Origin: Methanosphaerula subterraneus
Lineage (GTDB): Archaea; Halobacteriota; Methanomicrobia; Methanomicrobiales; Methanospirillaceae
Length of the DNA: 64,000 nt
Direction of reading: 5' to 3'
Assembly: GCF_052055875.1 (NCBI RefSeq)
Contig: NZ_CP170508.1
Location: forward strand, 868,001-932,000
Each line of letters opens with the position of its first letter. Within the stretch, counting starts at the first letter, position 1. A model generated the notes under the pieces. It was not told the origin of the DNA, did no database searches, and worked only from the letters and a program-made list of their open reading frames with translations. The position numbers and the translations under genes were made by a program. Shown here piece after piece: positions 8,581 to 17,285 of this stretch.

Positions 8581-9395
8581 GCCACTACCCTGTGATCGGC
8601 GGTCTGGTTTTCGATTGCGTCGACCATATCGCAGTACAGCACGGAGAGGAGGTGCGCTTTCAGCGCCACGTATTCTGCACTGGTACTGAGGCTCTTGCGG
8701 CACCGGGGGCGGGCAAACGGAACGTCGACGATCTCCTTGATCCTTCCCGGGGAGGGGGTCATAACTGCTATCCGGTCAGATAAGAGAAGGGCCTCATCGA
8801 CATCATGCGTGACGAAGAGGACGGTTTTCCTCCGCTCTCCATCTGACCAGAGGTGCAGCAGCAGGTCCTGCATGTAGATCCGGTTGAGCGAGTCGAGTGC
8901 CCCGAACGGTTCATCCATGAGGAAAACCCGCGGATTCATCGAGAACATCCTGGCTATCGAGGCCCGCTGTCTCATCCCCCCGGAGAGCGTATTCGGGTAG
9001 GCATTCCGGAACTTCCCCAATCCTACAAGATCGAGGTAATTCTGCGCCGATTCCTCAACAGTTTCCTTAGTATGGGTTCCGTTCGTATGCTCGATAGCGA
9101 AACAGATATTTTCAAAGGTGGTCATCCAGGGGAAGAGGGAGTAATCCTGGAATACCGTCCCCCTGTCAGGGCCCGGGCCGTTCACCGGTTCGTTATCGAG
9201 ACGTATGGTTCCTTCCGTGGGCACTTTCAGTCCGGAGACCAGATCGATTATGGTGCTCTTGCCGCAGCCGGAAGGGCCGATAAGGGAGATGAAATCCCCT
9301 TCCTGGATATCGAGGCTGACCCCGGAGAGCGCGGTGTAACTCGAGCCGTTGGATCCATAGATCATGGAGAGATTTTCTAGATTGATTGTTGCCAT
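8577..9395 (-). CDS. ABC transporter ATP-binding protein (SsuB/TauB-like)
   Basis: The 272-residue ATPase has Walker A (GPSGCGKST), a Q-loop, the signature LSGGMRQRASIAR, Walker B (VFLMDEP) and an H-loop (VTHD). Its C-terminus has the family sequence for sulfonate/nitrate importers (MTPSPGRIKEIVDVPFARPR). The ATG at 9395 is preferred because homology begins there. First gene of the leftward importer operon. A half-copy of site II (CGGCAA at 9541) lies upstream. Confidence 0.93.
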   Translation of the reverse strand: MATINLENLSMIYGSNGSSYTALSGVSLDIQEGDFISLIGPSGCGKSTIIDLVSGLKVPTEGTIRLDNEPVNGPGPDRGTVFQDYSLFPWMTTFENICFAIEHTNGTHTKETVEESAQNYLDLVGLGKFRNAYPNTLSGGMRQRASIARMFSMNPRVFLMDEPFGALDSLNRIYMQDLLLHLWSDGERRKTVLFVTHDVDEALLLSDRIAVMTPSPGRIKEIVDVPFARPRCRKSLSTSAEYVALKAHLLSVLYCDMVDAIENQTADHRVVA

Positions 9396-9566
9396 ACAGA
9401 TCACATTCAGACAGGACCTTCCGTATCGGGTATACACGGGATACGGCACGCTGTCGTTTTTAAGGAATGGGGAAATAAAGAGAATAAAAGGTAATAAATC
9501 AGCAAACCTTGGCTGTACCTATCAGTTTATGATGAAATTGCGGCAATATCGGCCCAAAAATCAGAT

Positions 9567-9615
9567 TATTAATCACTCCCCCGCCAATGAAGATATACGA
9601 TGTTTCAGGTGTGAA
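9567..9615 (+). promoter_or_regulatory. tRNA-Cys promoter region with a site I half-site
   Basis: An A/T-rich TTATTAAT stretch (9567-9574) can serve as a TATA box. The right half of site I (TGTGAA, ending at 9615) lies 7 bp before the tRNA, the same position as the complete palindromes at 10846 and 11481. The left half is degenerate. Confidence 0.4.
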
Positions 9616-9622
9616 CATCCGT

Positions 9623-9694
9623 GCCAATGTGGCGGAGTGGCTACGCGGCTGATTGCAGATCAGCTACAACCCGGTTCGAATCCGGGCATTGGCT
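9623..9694 (+). tRNA. tRNA-Cys (GCA), archaeal type, G37
   Basis: The 72-nt gene folds into a cloverleaf with a perfect acceptor stem GCCAATG/CATTGGC. The anticodon loop is TTGCAGA (anticodon GCA, G37), the T arm is CCCGG-TTCGAAT-CCGGG, and the discriminator is T73, the cysteine identity base. CCA is not encoded. G37 is the base that SepRS is reported to need as m1G37 in Methanocaldococcus, so this tRNA fits the Sep-tRNA route. Confidence 0.96.
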
Positions 9695-9757
9695 CTTTTC
9701 ATTCTGATGTATGATGACCATTTTCGTTATTATTTAATTATATCCAGGTTGATACGA

Positions 9758-10753
9758 ATGGAACAGGGTCTCACTGCTGAAACAAAGGCGCTCCTGATCA
9801 GCATCGGAAGCGCGGATATCGACCAGGCACTCCTGCCTGCGAACTTAAAAACAGTTGCAACTGCTGGCCCGGGTGCAGGCGGAACATCATTTTTTATCAG
9901 GTCCGGAACCCATCGTGTCCGGCTCTCTCTCAAGAAAGAATCCCCATTAAAAATAATTCCATGGAACGATGGTGTTGGGGTAGAGAAGGAGGGGCGCATC
10001 ATCGCGTACGGGACTCTAGAACTGCCACTCTGCCACTGCCCGGATCAGGCATATATCACGGTAAGCGAGCGGTGTATCTTTGACTGCAAATTCTGTCCAG
10101 TGCCACTCCTGCAGGGACGAATAAAGACGATCGAAGAAATTACCGCGATGGTGGAGGAAGCGGTTGCCCGGGGCACCGTACAGGCCATCTCTCTCACGAG
10201 CGGGGTGGCTGAATCTCCGGAGAAAGAAGCGCAGTATATGGTTACGATCGTCCGCTCTTTACGAGAACAGTTCGATCTTCCCATCGGTGTATCCATCTAT
10301 CCAACCGCAACATCAACAGAAGACCTTCGTGCGGCAGGGGCGGTGGAGATAAAATACAATGTCGAGACGATGGACCCGGCGATCTTTAAAAGAGTCTGCC
10401 CCGGACTCTCACTCGATGAGATCCTTGTGGCACTCGACGGTGCGGTCAGAATTTTTGGCAGGAACCATGTCTCCTCAAATTTCATCATTGGACTTGGCGA
10501 GAGCGATGCCTGTGTAGAGGAGGGTGTGGAGACGCTCGCCGGCATCGGGGTGATCCCGAACCTGCGCCCGATCTCCCCTCATCAACTCAGGAAAGGAGCG
10601 ATTGCCATCGAACGTCCTTCATCAGACCGGTTGCTCGCGTTGACCCGTATCAACAGGGCTGCACTCGAACGTCACGGACTCGATGCGAGGAAGGCCCTGA
10701 CGATGTGCCTCCCCTGCACCGGATGCGACCTCACCCCCCAGCGGGACCTGTGA
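9758..10753 (+). CDS. Radical SAM protein, biotin-synthase-related (COG2516-like)
   Basis: The 331-residue protein has the cluster motif CIFDCKFC (CX3CX2C) about 105 residues in. A TIM-barrel pattern follows (LTSGVAE, NVETMDP, NFIIGLGE), and a second cysteine group, CLPCTGC, ends the protein. It should bind a [4Fe-4S] cluster and cleave SAM. The extra C-terminal cysteines may hold a second cluster, possibly a sulfur donor as in BioB and LipA, though that role is inferred. It begins 63 bp downstream of tRNA-Cys. I chose the ATG at 9758 because upstream in-frame codons run into the tRNA. Confidence 0.83.
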   Translation: MEQGLTAETKALLISIGSADIDQALLPANLKTVATAGPGAGGTSFFIRSGTHRVRLSLKKESPLKIIPWNDGVGVEKEGRIIAYGTLELPLCHCPDQAYITVSERCIFDCKFCPVPLLQGRIKTIEEITAMVEEAVARGTVQAISLTSGVAESPEKEAQYMVTIVRSLREQFDLPIGVSIYPTATSTEDLRAAGAVEIKYNVETMDPAIFKRVCPGLSLDEILVALDGAVRIFGRNHVSSNFIIGLGESDACVEEGVETLAGIGVIPNLRPISPHQLRKGAIAIERPSSDRLLALTRINRAALERHGLDARKALTMCLPCTGCDLTPQRDL

Positions 10754-10808
10754 AAGATCGATACCCATTCCTTTTTTTGGATCAGGAAACATTTGCCAGT
10801 AAATTATC

Positions 10809-10859
10809 CTATAAATATTCCCGCCGACAACGATAGTATGGCGAAGTCACAATTGTGAA
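10809..10859 (+). promoter_or_regulatory. tRNA-Cys promoter: TATA box and site I palindrome
   Basis: A TATA box, CTATAAATAT (10809-10818), is followed at the expected start region by GTCACAATTGTGAA (10846-10859), a 13-of-14 match to site I. The palindrome ends 7 bp before the mature tRNA. A protein bound here would sit on or just after the transcription start and could block RNA polymerase. Confidence 0.6.
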
Positions 10860-10866
10860 CACCGAT

Positions 10867-10937
10867 GCCACGGTGGCGGAAAGGCTACGCGGCTGATTGC
10901 AGATCAGCGTATCCCGGTTCGATTCCGGGCCTTGGCT
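10867..10937 (+). tRNA. tRNA-Cys (GCA), archaeal type, with one acceptor-stem mismatch
   Basis: The 71-nt cloverleaf has anticodon loop TTGCAGA (GCA, G37), T arm CCCGG-TTCGATT-CCGGG and T73. Acceptor strands GCCACGG and CCTTGGC leave a C5-U68 mismatch, and the D arm carries GGCGGAAAGG instead of the GGCGGAGTGG of its sisters. It may be expressed but less stable, or be an early pseudo-tRNA. Confidence 0.88.
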
Positions 10938-11444
10938 CTCATTTTCTCGATTGATTATTATGATACCAGCGGTTACGTCGCTCTTCTGCACCCGTTTTTT
11001 CCTCGCTCGTGCGATCACTCCGTTTTGAACATGCGACGAATGCGTCACAACTTCTCGCGTCGAATAAGATGGTCCCATCCCCCAATACCAGGGGATACTC
11101 GATAAGTGCAGAGAGAACCCGGCTCTTCCATGCGGCGCAGGGGAGATGCAGCCGGTGAGTCGACCGTTGACTTCTTTTTGAAAATAATAATTCCATCATT
11201 GCCCGTTCTCATCGGAGTCTCAGAACAGAGGATGCCGGGGTTCAGCTGACAGAAGATAAAAATATTATGTTTCACGGATTTTTCATTTTCCCGATTGCTT
11301 TGAACCGGGCAGATCCCAAAGATGGAGGTGTTTGCGTGGTTAAATGCACAGCGATACCCACGCCTCCAATGGGAATTGCAGAAAGTTCCTCGTCATCTTC
11401 AGAGGCATCCATTGATTCAGGAAAAAACCGCCGTTTCCACAATG
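10938..11444. other. Gap between tRNA-Cys genes without a recognisable gene
   Basis: About 500 bp separate two tRNA-Cys genes. Short open frames on both strands overlap each other and match nothing I know. No third tRNA and no repeat is visible. Confidence 0.5.
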
Positions 11445-11494
11445 ATAATATATTCACAATTGTTATGTAATATAGTCAGATTCACAATCGTGAA
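11445..11494 (+). promoter_or_regulatory. Promoter of tRNA-Cys/SepCysS with two site I palindromes
   Basis: An ATAATATATT TATA-like element (11445-11454) overlaps the first copy, TTCACAATTGTTAT (11453-11466). A second copy, TTCACAATCGTGAA (11481-11494), lies 28 bp further on and ends 12 bp before the tRNA. Tandem sites about 2.7 helical turns apart suggest cooperative binding at the promoter that drives both the tRNA and SepCysS. Confidence 0.62.
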
Positions 11495-11506
11495 TTCATA
11501 AACAAT

Positions 11507-11577
11507 GCCAGAGTGGCGGAGTGGCTACGCGGCTGATTGCAGATCAGCGTATCCCGGTTCGATTCCGGGCTCTGGCT
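11507..11577 (+). tRNA. tRNA-Cys (GCA), archaeal type, co-transcribed with SepCysS
   Basis: The 71-nt gene has a perfect acceptor stem GCCAGAG/CTCTGGC, anticodon loop TTGCAGA (GCA, G37), T73 and no encoded CCA. Its 3' end is only 12 bp from the SepCysS start codon, so tRNA and enzyme almost certainly share a transcript: the substrate tRNA is encoded in the mRNA of the enzyme that modifies its amino acid. Confidence 0.96.
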
Positions 11578-11589
11578 TGGGGTCTTCCC

Positions 11590-12954
11590 ATGAGTATCAA
11601 AATCCAAAAAACATTCGAAGCCCTCTTCGAACTCGAAGAGATCCGGGGAATCTTCAGAGAAGCAGTCCCCACCGGTCTCAATGTCGAAGAGGAGGAGGCG
11701 CTCCAGAAGAAGATCGCTGAGCTCAAGGCCATTATTGCAGATCTTGAAGCCGGCACCGGAACGCCCAGAGTAACGAAGATTGCAGATACCCTGGATGTCC
11801 GTTCCCGCGAGGAGCAGTACATCAATATCCACCCGATCCAGGCTGCAGGGCGGTTGACCACTGAGGCGAGAAAAGCGCTTATTTCCTATGGTGACGGGTA
11901 CTCCACCTGCGATTTCTGCCGCAAACCGTTCCGGCTCGACAAGATCACCCGACCCGGCATCGCCGAGTTCCACGACGATCTTGCAAAGTGGCTCAACATG
12001 GACCAGGCCCGGGTCGTGCCGGGGGCACGCCGGGGATTCCAGGCGGTTGCCAGCACGCTGGTCGGAAAAGGCGACAGTGTGATCGTCTCGGCGCTCGCCC
12101 ATTACACCGAGTTCCTGGCAGTGGAAAATGCCGGCGGTGTTGTCCGGGAGGTGCCGCTGAACGAGAAGAATATCGTTACCGGAGAAGCAACGGCACAGAA
12201 GATCGAGGAGGTCAAGAGCGAGACCGGAAAACTCCCGGTGCTCGTCATGATCGACCACTACGATTACCAGTTCGCCAACGAGCACGAGATCACTGCCATC
12301 GGGAAGGTCGCTCATCAGTACGACATCCCCTTCCTCTATAATGGAGCATATACGGTCGGGGTCCAACCGGTCGACGGGAAGAAGATCGGAGCGGACTTTG
12401 TCGTCGGCTCCGGACACAAGAGTATGGCATCGGTGGCGCCGTCCGGAGTCCTCGCAATAAACGATGATTTCGCCCCGAAAGCACTCAGGACCACTGCGAT
12501 GGTCGGTGACCTGACCAAACGCAAGTTCGGGATTAAAGAAGTTGAACTGCTCGGATGCACGCTGATGGGGGGGACCCTGCTGTCCATGATGGCATCGTTC
12601 CCGACAGTCAAAGAGCGTGTGCTCCACTGGGACGAGGAGGTGAAGAAGTCGAATTATTTCATCGACGCACTCCTCCGGGTCGAAGGGAGCAAGGTACTGT
12701 CCGAGTACCCGAGAAAACATACCCTCACCAAAGTCGACACCACGGGAAGCTATGATACGGTCGCACAGACCCACAAGCGCCGTGGTTTCTTCTTCAGTGA
12801 CGAATTGACCGCACACGGGATCGTCGGGGAGTTTGCAGGTGCAACCAAAACCTGGAAACTGAACACCTACGGTCTCAACTGGAACCAGGTCCGTTACCTG
12901 GCAGATGCGTTCACTGAGATCGCAGAGAAACACGAATTACCCGTTCGAAAGTAA
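11590..12954 (+). CDS. pscS: O-phospho-L-seryl-tRNA:Cys-tRNA synthase
   Basis: SepCysS converts phosphoserine on tRNA-Cys to cysteine using PLP and a sulfur donor. The 454-residue protein has the family's N-terminal cysteine pair (CDFC) used in sulfur transfer and the PLP lysine in GSGHKSMAS (K277). It also carries an N-terminal helical extension of about 60 residues (FELEEIRGIF...LNVEEEEALQKKIAELKAII). In class II methanogens such an extension has been related to the SepCysE scaffold that tethers SepRS; I infer the same here. The start at 11590 is set by the tRNA just upstream. SepRS itself is not in the window. Confidence 0.95.
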   Translation: MSIKIQKTFEALFELEEIRGIFREAVPTGLNVEEEEALQKKIAELKAIIADLEAGTGTPRVTKIADTLDVRSREEQYINIHPIQAAGRLTTEARKALISYGDGYSTCDFCRKPFRLDKITRPGIAEFHDDLAKWLNMDQARVVPGARRGFQAVASTLVGKGDSVIVSALAHYTEFLAVENAGGVVREVPLNEKNIVTGEATAQKIEEVKSETGKLPVLVMIDHYDYQFANEHEITAIGKVAHQYDIPFLYNGAYTVGVQPVDGKKIGADFVVGSGHKSMASVAPSGVLAINDDFAPKALRTTAMVGDLTKRKFGIKEVELLGCTLMGGTLLSMMASFPTVKERVLHWDEEVKKSNYFIDALLRVEGSKVLSEYPRKHTLTKVDTTGSYDTVAQTHKRRGFFFSDELTAHGIVGEFAGATKTWKLNTYGLNWNQVRYLADAFTEIAEKHELPVRK

Positions 12955-13108
12955 AGCAGGTATCTCAACCGTACCTGCTGCACAACAGGTGATACAGATC
13001 ATGACCCCAAAAATCGTTGACATCCTCTCAAAGATCAATCCCTTCACCTCAACGGAGAATATCCAGACAGAACCATCACCAGAAATTACAAAGAATGAGG
13101 AAATTACC

Positions 13109-14407
13109 ATGACAGAAAATAAATTCCACCTTGGAACAACCGCCCTCCATGCAGGGCAGGTGCCCGATCCGACCACCGGATCCCGGGTTGTACCGTTATA
13201 CCAGACATCCTCCTACGTGTTCAAAAACACGGAGCACGCAGAAAACCTGTTCGGACTCAAAGAGCTCGGGAACATCTACACCAGGCTCATGAACCCGACC
13301 ACGGATGTGTTCGAAAAACGCATTGCAGCCATTGAAGGAGGAACCGGAGCGATAGCCACAGCATCAGGAGCAGCTGCCATCACCTATGCGATCCTGAACA
13401 TCACCCGACCGGGCGACGATATCGTCTCTGCCGACAATCTGTACGGCGGCACATACGAGTTCTTCCACTACACGCTCCCGAAGTTCGGACGACATGTCAT
13501 CTTTGTCGACTCCACAAAACCGGAGGAGTTCAGAAAGGCGATCACCCCAAATACCAGGGCTCTCTATGCCGAGACCATCGGGAACCCAAAATTGGATACT
13601 CCGGATTTGGAGGCTATCTCAAAGATCGCCCATGACAACGGCATACCCTTCATCGTCGACAACACAACCGGTGTCGGCCTTGTCCGTCCCATCGAATACG
13701 GCGTCGATATCGTCGTGCACTCGGCAACCAAGTACATCGGCGGGCATGGCAATTCCATCGGCGGTGTGATCGTTGACTCCGGTAAATTCGCCTGGAACAA
13801 TGGCAAATTCCCTGAATTCACCGAACCGGATCCCGGCTACCACGGCCTGAAGTACTGGGAGACATTTGGGAACTTCCCGGGACTTGGAAACGTCGCCTTT
13901 GTCTTCAAGATCCGTGTCTCACTGATGAGAGACACCGGGGCGGTGCTCAGCCCGTTCAATGCGTGGCTCTTCCTCATCGGTCTCGAGACGCTGCACCTGC
14001 GGGTTCCCCGCCACTCGGAGAACGCCCTGGCGGTCGCGAAATTCCTGAGCGCACACCCAAAGGTTGCCTGGGTGAATTACCCCGGGCTTCCCGACAACCC
14101 AAACCACGAACTTACAAAGAAGTACCTCACCGGAGGATTCGGGCCTATCGTCGGCGTAGGGATCACAGGAGGAGAAGCAGCGTCGAGGAAGTTTATCGAC
14201 AACCTGAAACTCTTCAGCAACCTTGCGAACATCGGAGATTCCAAGAGCCTGGTCATCCACCCGGCGTCGACCACCCACCTGCAACTCACTGTCGAGGAAC
14301 AGAAGAATACTGGTATCACACCGGACTTTGTTCGGCTCTCCATCGGTACTGAGGATATCGAGGATATCATCGCCGACCTGAAGCAGGCCCTGGAAGCGAC
14401 ACCGTGA
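13109..14407 (+). CDS. metY: O-acetylhomoserine sulfhydrylase (MetY-type Cys/Met PLP enzyme)
   Basis: The 432-residue protein belongs to the cystathionine gamma-synthase fold: SSYVFKNTEHA, the PLP-ring stacking region in SADNLYGGTYEFF, DNTTGVG, and the PLP lysine in VHSATKYIGGHG. Its length and the SILVHPAST-like end (SLVIHPASTTHLQL) favour OAH sulfhydrylase. It would make homocysteine from O-acetylhomoserine and sulfide. The ATG at 13109 has an AGGAA upstream; an earlier in-frame ATG at 13001 would add 36 residues of low complexity. It lies between SepCysS and metX, whose product it should use. Confidence 0.9.
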   Translation: MTENKFHLGTTALHAGQVPDPTTGSRVVPLYQTSSYVFKNTEHAENLFGLKELGNIYTRLMNPTTDVFEKRIAAIEGGTGAIATASGAAAITYAILNITRPGDDIVSADNLYGGTYEFFHYTLPKFGRHVIFVDSTKPEEFRKAITPNTRALYAETIGNPKLDTPDLEAISKIAHDNGIPFIVDNTTGVGLVRPIEYGVDIVVHSATKYIGGHGNSIGGVIVDSGKFAWNNGKFPEFTEPDPGYHGLKYWETFGNFPGLGNVAFVFKIRVSLMRDTGAVLSPFNAWLFLIGLETLHLRVPRHSENALAVAKFLSAHPKVAWVNYPGLPDNPNHELTKKYLTGGFGPIVGVGITGGEAASRKFIDNLKLFSNLANIGDSKSLVIHPASTTHLQLTVEEQKNTGITPDFVRLSIGTEDIEDIIADLKQALEATP

Positions 14408-14492
14408 GGTCCGACACCTCTCGGATCCGCCATATCAGGGTGACAGCGGAGATCATCGCTGGATTCAGCCGGAAACAACAGGGAGTGTGTTG

Positions 14493-15983
14493 ATGGCCAG
14501 AGTATCCGCAGAACCGGTGACAACACAGTATTACCGTCATCCCTCTCCGCTCGTCCTTGAGAGCGGGGAGACCATCCCTTCTCTTACCATTGCCTATGAA
14601 ACATACGGCACCCTTAATCACGACAGGAGCAACGCAATCCTGATCGGTCATGCTCTTTCAGGTGACGCCCATGTAGCAGGATTCCACGAGGGCGATGAGA
14701 AACCCGGCTGGTGGGATACCGTCGTCGGTCCAGGCAAGGGCTTTGATACAGACCGGTATTTCGTGATCTGCTCGAACGTGATCGGTGGGTGTCAGGGATC
14801 GACCGGCCCGTCCACGAACAATCCGGTGACCGGCAAACCCTATGGAGCACAGTTCCCGGTGATCACCATACAGGATATGGTGCATGCCCAGAAACTGCTC
14901 GTCGACCATCTCGGCATCTCGCAGTTGTATGCAGTGGCCGGCGGATCGATGGGTGGCATGCAGGCGCTTCAGTGGACGGTGAGCTTTCCGGAGATGATGA
15001 AGAAGGCGATCGTGATCGCAGCGACCGGGTACTCCACTCCCCAGCAGATCGCGTTCAACGAAGTGGGAAGGAAGGCGATCACCTCAGATCCCGAATGGAA
15101 CGGCGGGAATTACTATGATCCGAAATCGGATGAGGCGCCGGGCCCGGTCAAGGGGCTCGCGCTCGCCCGTATGGTCGGCCACATCACGTACCTCTCGGAC
15201 GAGTCGATGCGTGCGAAGTTCGGACGCTCCCTCCAGGAGAAGGATCGAATTGGGTATGACTTTTCAACGGATTTTGCCGTGGAGAGTTATCTCCACCATC
15301 AGGGTGATACCTTCACTCACCGGTTCGATGCCAACTCCTACCTCTACATCACCAAGGCCATCGATTACTTCGACCTGACAAAAGACGGCTCGCTCGCAGG
15401 AGGGCTGGCAGGAGTGCACGCATCATTCCTCGTCATCTCGGTCTCTTCCGACTGGCTCTATCCTCCCTATCAGTCTGAGGAGATCGTATCGGCACTGACG
15501 GCGAATGACCGCGAGGTCAGGTACAGCGAGATTCACTCCCACTTCGGTCATGACGCGTTCCTGCTGGAATCCGGCCAGATCAACTACCAGATCTCCCAGT
15601 TCCTCTCGAGAACCGTCGTCGGCGATGTCATGATCAGAGATGTACCGACCATCGAGGAAGGGGCGACAACTGCGGTGACTGCGCGGCGACTGGTCAATAA
15701 GGAGGTCAATCACCTGCCGGTCCTCTCGAGGAGCAACCTGCTGGTGGGGATCGTCACCTCATGGGATATCGCGAAAGCAGTGGCGAAAAATTTCCTCTGG
15801 CTCGATGAGATCATGTCAAAAAAAGTCATCACGACCGTTTCAGAGGAACCGATCGAATCAGCCGCAAAGAAGATGGAGGAACACTCCATATCGGCATTGC
15901 CGGTTGTCGATGAAGACCAGCACCTCATCGGCCTCATCACCAGTGATGCCATCAGTGTGCTCATCGGGCGGGGCACCTCATGA
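14493..15983 (+). CDS. metX: Homoserine O-acetyltransferase with C-terminal CBS pair
   Basis: Residues 1-365 are an alpha/beta-hydrolase of the MetX family, with the nucleophile in AGGSMGG (S152) and the late catalytic His in HFGHDAFL. It acetylates homoserine with acetyl-CoA. Residues about 375-496 form two CBS motifs (VGDVMIRDVPTIEEGATTA and EIMSKKVITTVSEEP), which usually bind adenosyl ligands such as SAM or AMP and would allow feedback control. The ATG at 14493 is preferred over GTG/TTG just before it because AGGGAG is well spaced. Its stop overlaps the next start. Confidence 0.93.
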   Translation: MARVSAEPVTTQYYRHPSPLVLESGETIPSLTIAYETYGTLNHDRSNAILIGHALSGDAHVAGFHEGDEKPGWWDTVVGPGKGFDTDRYFVICSNVIGGCQGSTGPSTNNPVTGKPYGAQFPVITIQDMVHAQKLLVDHLGISQLYAVAGGSMGGMQALQWTVSFPEMMKKAIVIAATGYSTPQQIAFNEVGRKAITSDPEWNGGNYYDPKSDEAPGPVKGLALARMVGHITYLSDESMRAKFGRSLQEKDRIGYDFSTDFAVESYLHHQGDTFTHRFDANSYLYITKAIDYFDLTKDGSLAGGLAGVHASFLVISVSSDWLYPPYQSEEIVSALTANDREVRYSEIHSHFGHDAFLLESGQINYQISQFLSRTVVGDVMIRDVPTIEEGATTAVTARRLVNKEVNHLPVLSRSNLLVGIVTSWDIAKAVAKNFLWLDEIMSKKVITTVSEEPIESAAKKMEEHSISALPVVDEDQHLIGLITSDAISVLIGRGTS

Positions 15984-16537
15984 GGATCCTCTCCATCCAT
16001 GCGTCCTCGATGTGGTTCCATGCGACCAGGAAGACAAAACTGGCAGAGCCCATCGCTGTCAGGGAGGATCGGATGGAGGAATGCGTCGTCCTCTTCTGCT
16101 GTATCGAGAAACTCGATGAGAAGAACCCGGGGCATGTTATCGCAAGTGCGCATCAGAATATCCTGCAAAGACTGGAAAAACTCAAAGTCAAGAGGGTGCT
16201 GATCTACCCCTACGCTCATCTAACGAGCACGCTCGGGTCGCCCCAGGTCGCACTCACCATTCTCAAAGGGCTGGAAGGAGCACTTCTGGGTGAAGAGATT
16301 GAGGTGAAGCGGGCACCATTCGGCTGGTACAAGGAGTTCGAGATAAGGAGCAAAGGACATCCACTCGCCGATCTCTCAATGACCATCTGCCCGTACGAAG
16401 GGACTGAATGCGACTTCACCTGCCCGTACTGCCATCACCCATTCAAGGAAACAGATGCGGAACCAGTCTGCCAGCAGTCCATGGGACCTGCAGAAATCTG
16501 TTCCGACGGACAGGCACCAATCGGAGAGAAGAGATGA
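15980..16537 (+). CDS. Free-standing archaeal ThrRS editing-domain protein with C-terminal zinc ribbon
   Basis: The 185-residue protein matches the N-terminal editing domain of archaeal threonyl-tRNA synthetase (a D-aminoacyl-tRNA-deacylase fold): MRILSIHA, EKLDEKNP, LIYPYAHLTSTLGSP and APFGWYKEFEIRSKGHPLADLS are all present. It has no catalytic or anticodon-binding domains. After residue 130 it has cysteines CDFTCPYC and a later Cys that resemble a zinc ribbon. In ThrRS this domain removes serine from tRNA-Thr. In an operon with SepCysS a role in clearing wrong amino acids (Ser or Sep) from tRNA-Cys is an attractive but unproven idea. It overlaps metX (ATGA). Confidence 0.8.
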   Translation: MRILSIHASSMWFHATRKTKLAEPIAVREDRMEECVVLFCCIEKLDEKNPGHVIASAHQNILQRLEKLKVKRVLIYPYAHLTSTLGSPQVALTILKGLEGALLGEEIEVKRAPFGWYKEFEIRSKGHPLADLSMTICPYEGTECDFTCPYCHHPFKETDAEPVCQQSMGPAEICSDGQAPIGEKR

Positions 16538-17016
16538 CCGATATACCAGCAACACCAGAAAAAGCACTCATTGTACTCGGATGTCCGGAGGCTCCGGCAC
16601 AACAGGCGCTTGCCTTCCATGTGGCGCACAACCTGAAAAAGAGAGGTACCGACGTGCTTATCGCGGGCAATCCCTCCGTCCTCAACCTCCTGAAGGTCTC
16701 GGACCCTGAGAAGCACTATATCACGGATACGATGGTCCTTGAACAGTGCATCGCCGATATCGTCGAGAAGAAGAGGGACTGCGATCTCTGCGTGGTCTTT
16801 GCGCACAACGATGCAGCAATTGCATACGCAGCAACGATGCGCTACCTGTTGCCGGAACGAAGATTTGTCGTAGTTGTCTTCGGAAAAGAGCCCGGACCGC
16901 TTGCAGACGAGATAACCTTCCCCTGCGAGAAGATCGTCGACAGAGCAGTGCACAACCCGATGCAGTTGAAAGCAAAGATTAACGGGGTGTTCGGATGGGC
17001 TGTATCGAGAACCTGA
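16534..17016 (+). CDS. DUF1890 protein (methanogen-restricted)
   Basis: The 160-residue protein opens with a Rossmann-like segment (KALIVLGCPEAPAQQALAFH) and continues with VLIAGNPSVLNLL and VVFAHNDAAI. No catalytic motif is evident. DUF1890 genes are found in methanogens next to DUF1894 genes, as here, so the two products probably act together. It overlaps the editing-domain gene by 4 bp (ATGA) and the DUF1894 gene by 22 bp. Confidence 0.85.
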   Translation: MTDIPATPEKALIVLGCPEAPAQQALAFHVAHNLKKRGTDVLIAGNPSVLNLLKVSDPEKHYITDTMVLEQCIADIVEKKRDCDLCVVFAHNDAAIAYAATMRYLLPERRFVVVVFGKEPGPLADEITFPCEKIVDRAVHNPMQLKAKINGVFGWAVSRT

Positions 17017-17285
17017 AATACGAGATGATCCTCCCGCTCGGGGCCTCCTTTCGGGAGTGCCGGGAATATGCAGAGAAGAATTATCAAGAGATCTGGTATG
17101 TAGATCCAGGCTACAGGTTATTTGACGAGTACATCATCGGTCTTCCGCCGATCGCCCTCGGTATCGAAGAGGGAAAAAAGATCATCTTTCCCTTTACAAA
17201 ACCCTGTCATGGAACCGGCCTGCTCGGGATTGAGGATACTGAGGAGGTAGAACGGGTGCGAAAGACGGCGAGATGGAAAAAATAA
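16995..17285 (+). CDS. DUF1894 protein (methanogen-restricted)
   Basis: A 96-residue protein with the family features CIENLKYEMILPLGASFREC near the start and a C-terminal half rich in glycine (IIFPFTKPCHGTGLLG). It is the last gene of the SepCysS-metY-metX-editing-DUF1890 run and overlaps its predecessor by 22 bp. Its function is unknown, and its constant pairing with DUF1890 is the main clue. Confidence 0.85.
   Translation: MGCIENLKYEMILPLGASFRECREYAEKNYQEIWYVDPGYRLFDEYIIGLPPIALGIEEGKKIIFPFTKPCHGTGLLGIEDTEEVERVRKTARWKK

Noticed and set aside
9541..9555. Full site II copy upstream of the first importer operon
   Set aside because: Only the left arm CGGCAA is present; the right arm is CGGCCC, so it is kept only as a half-site.
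11482..12933. 483-codon minus-strand open frame opposite SepCysS
   Set aside because: It is an antisense shadow of SepCysS with no domain match and includes the tRNA in reverse.
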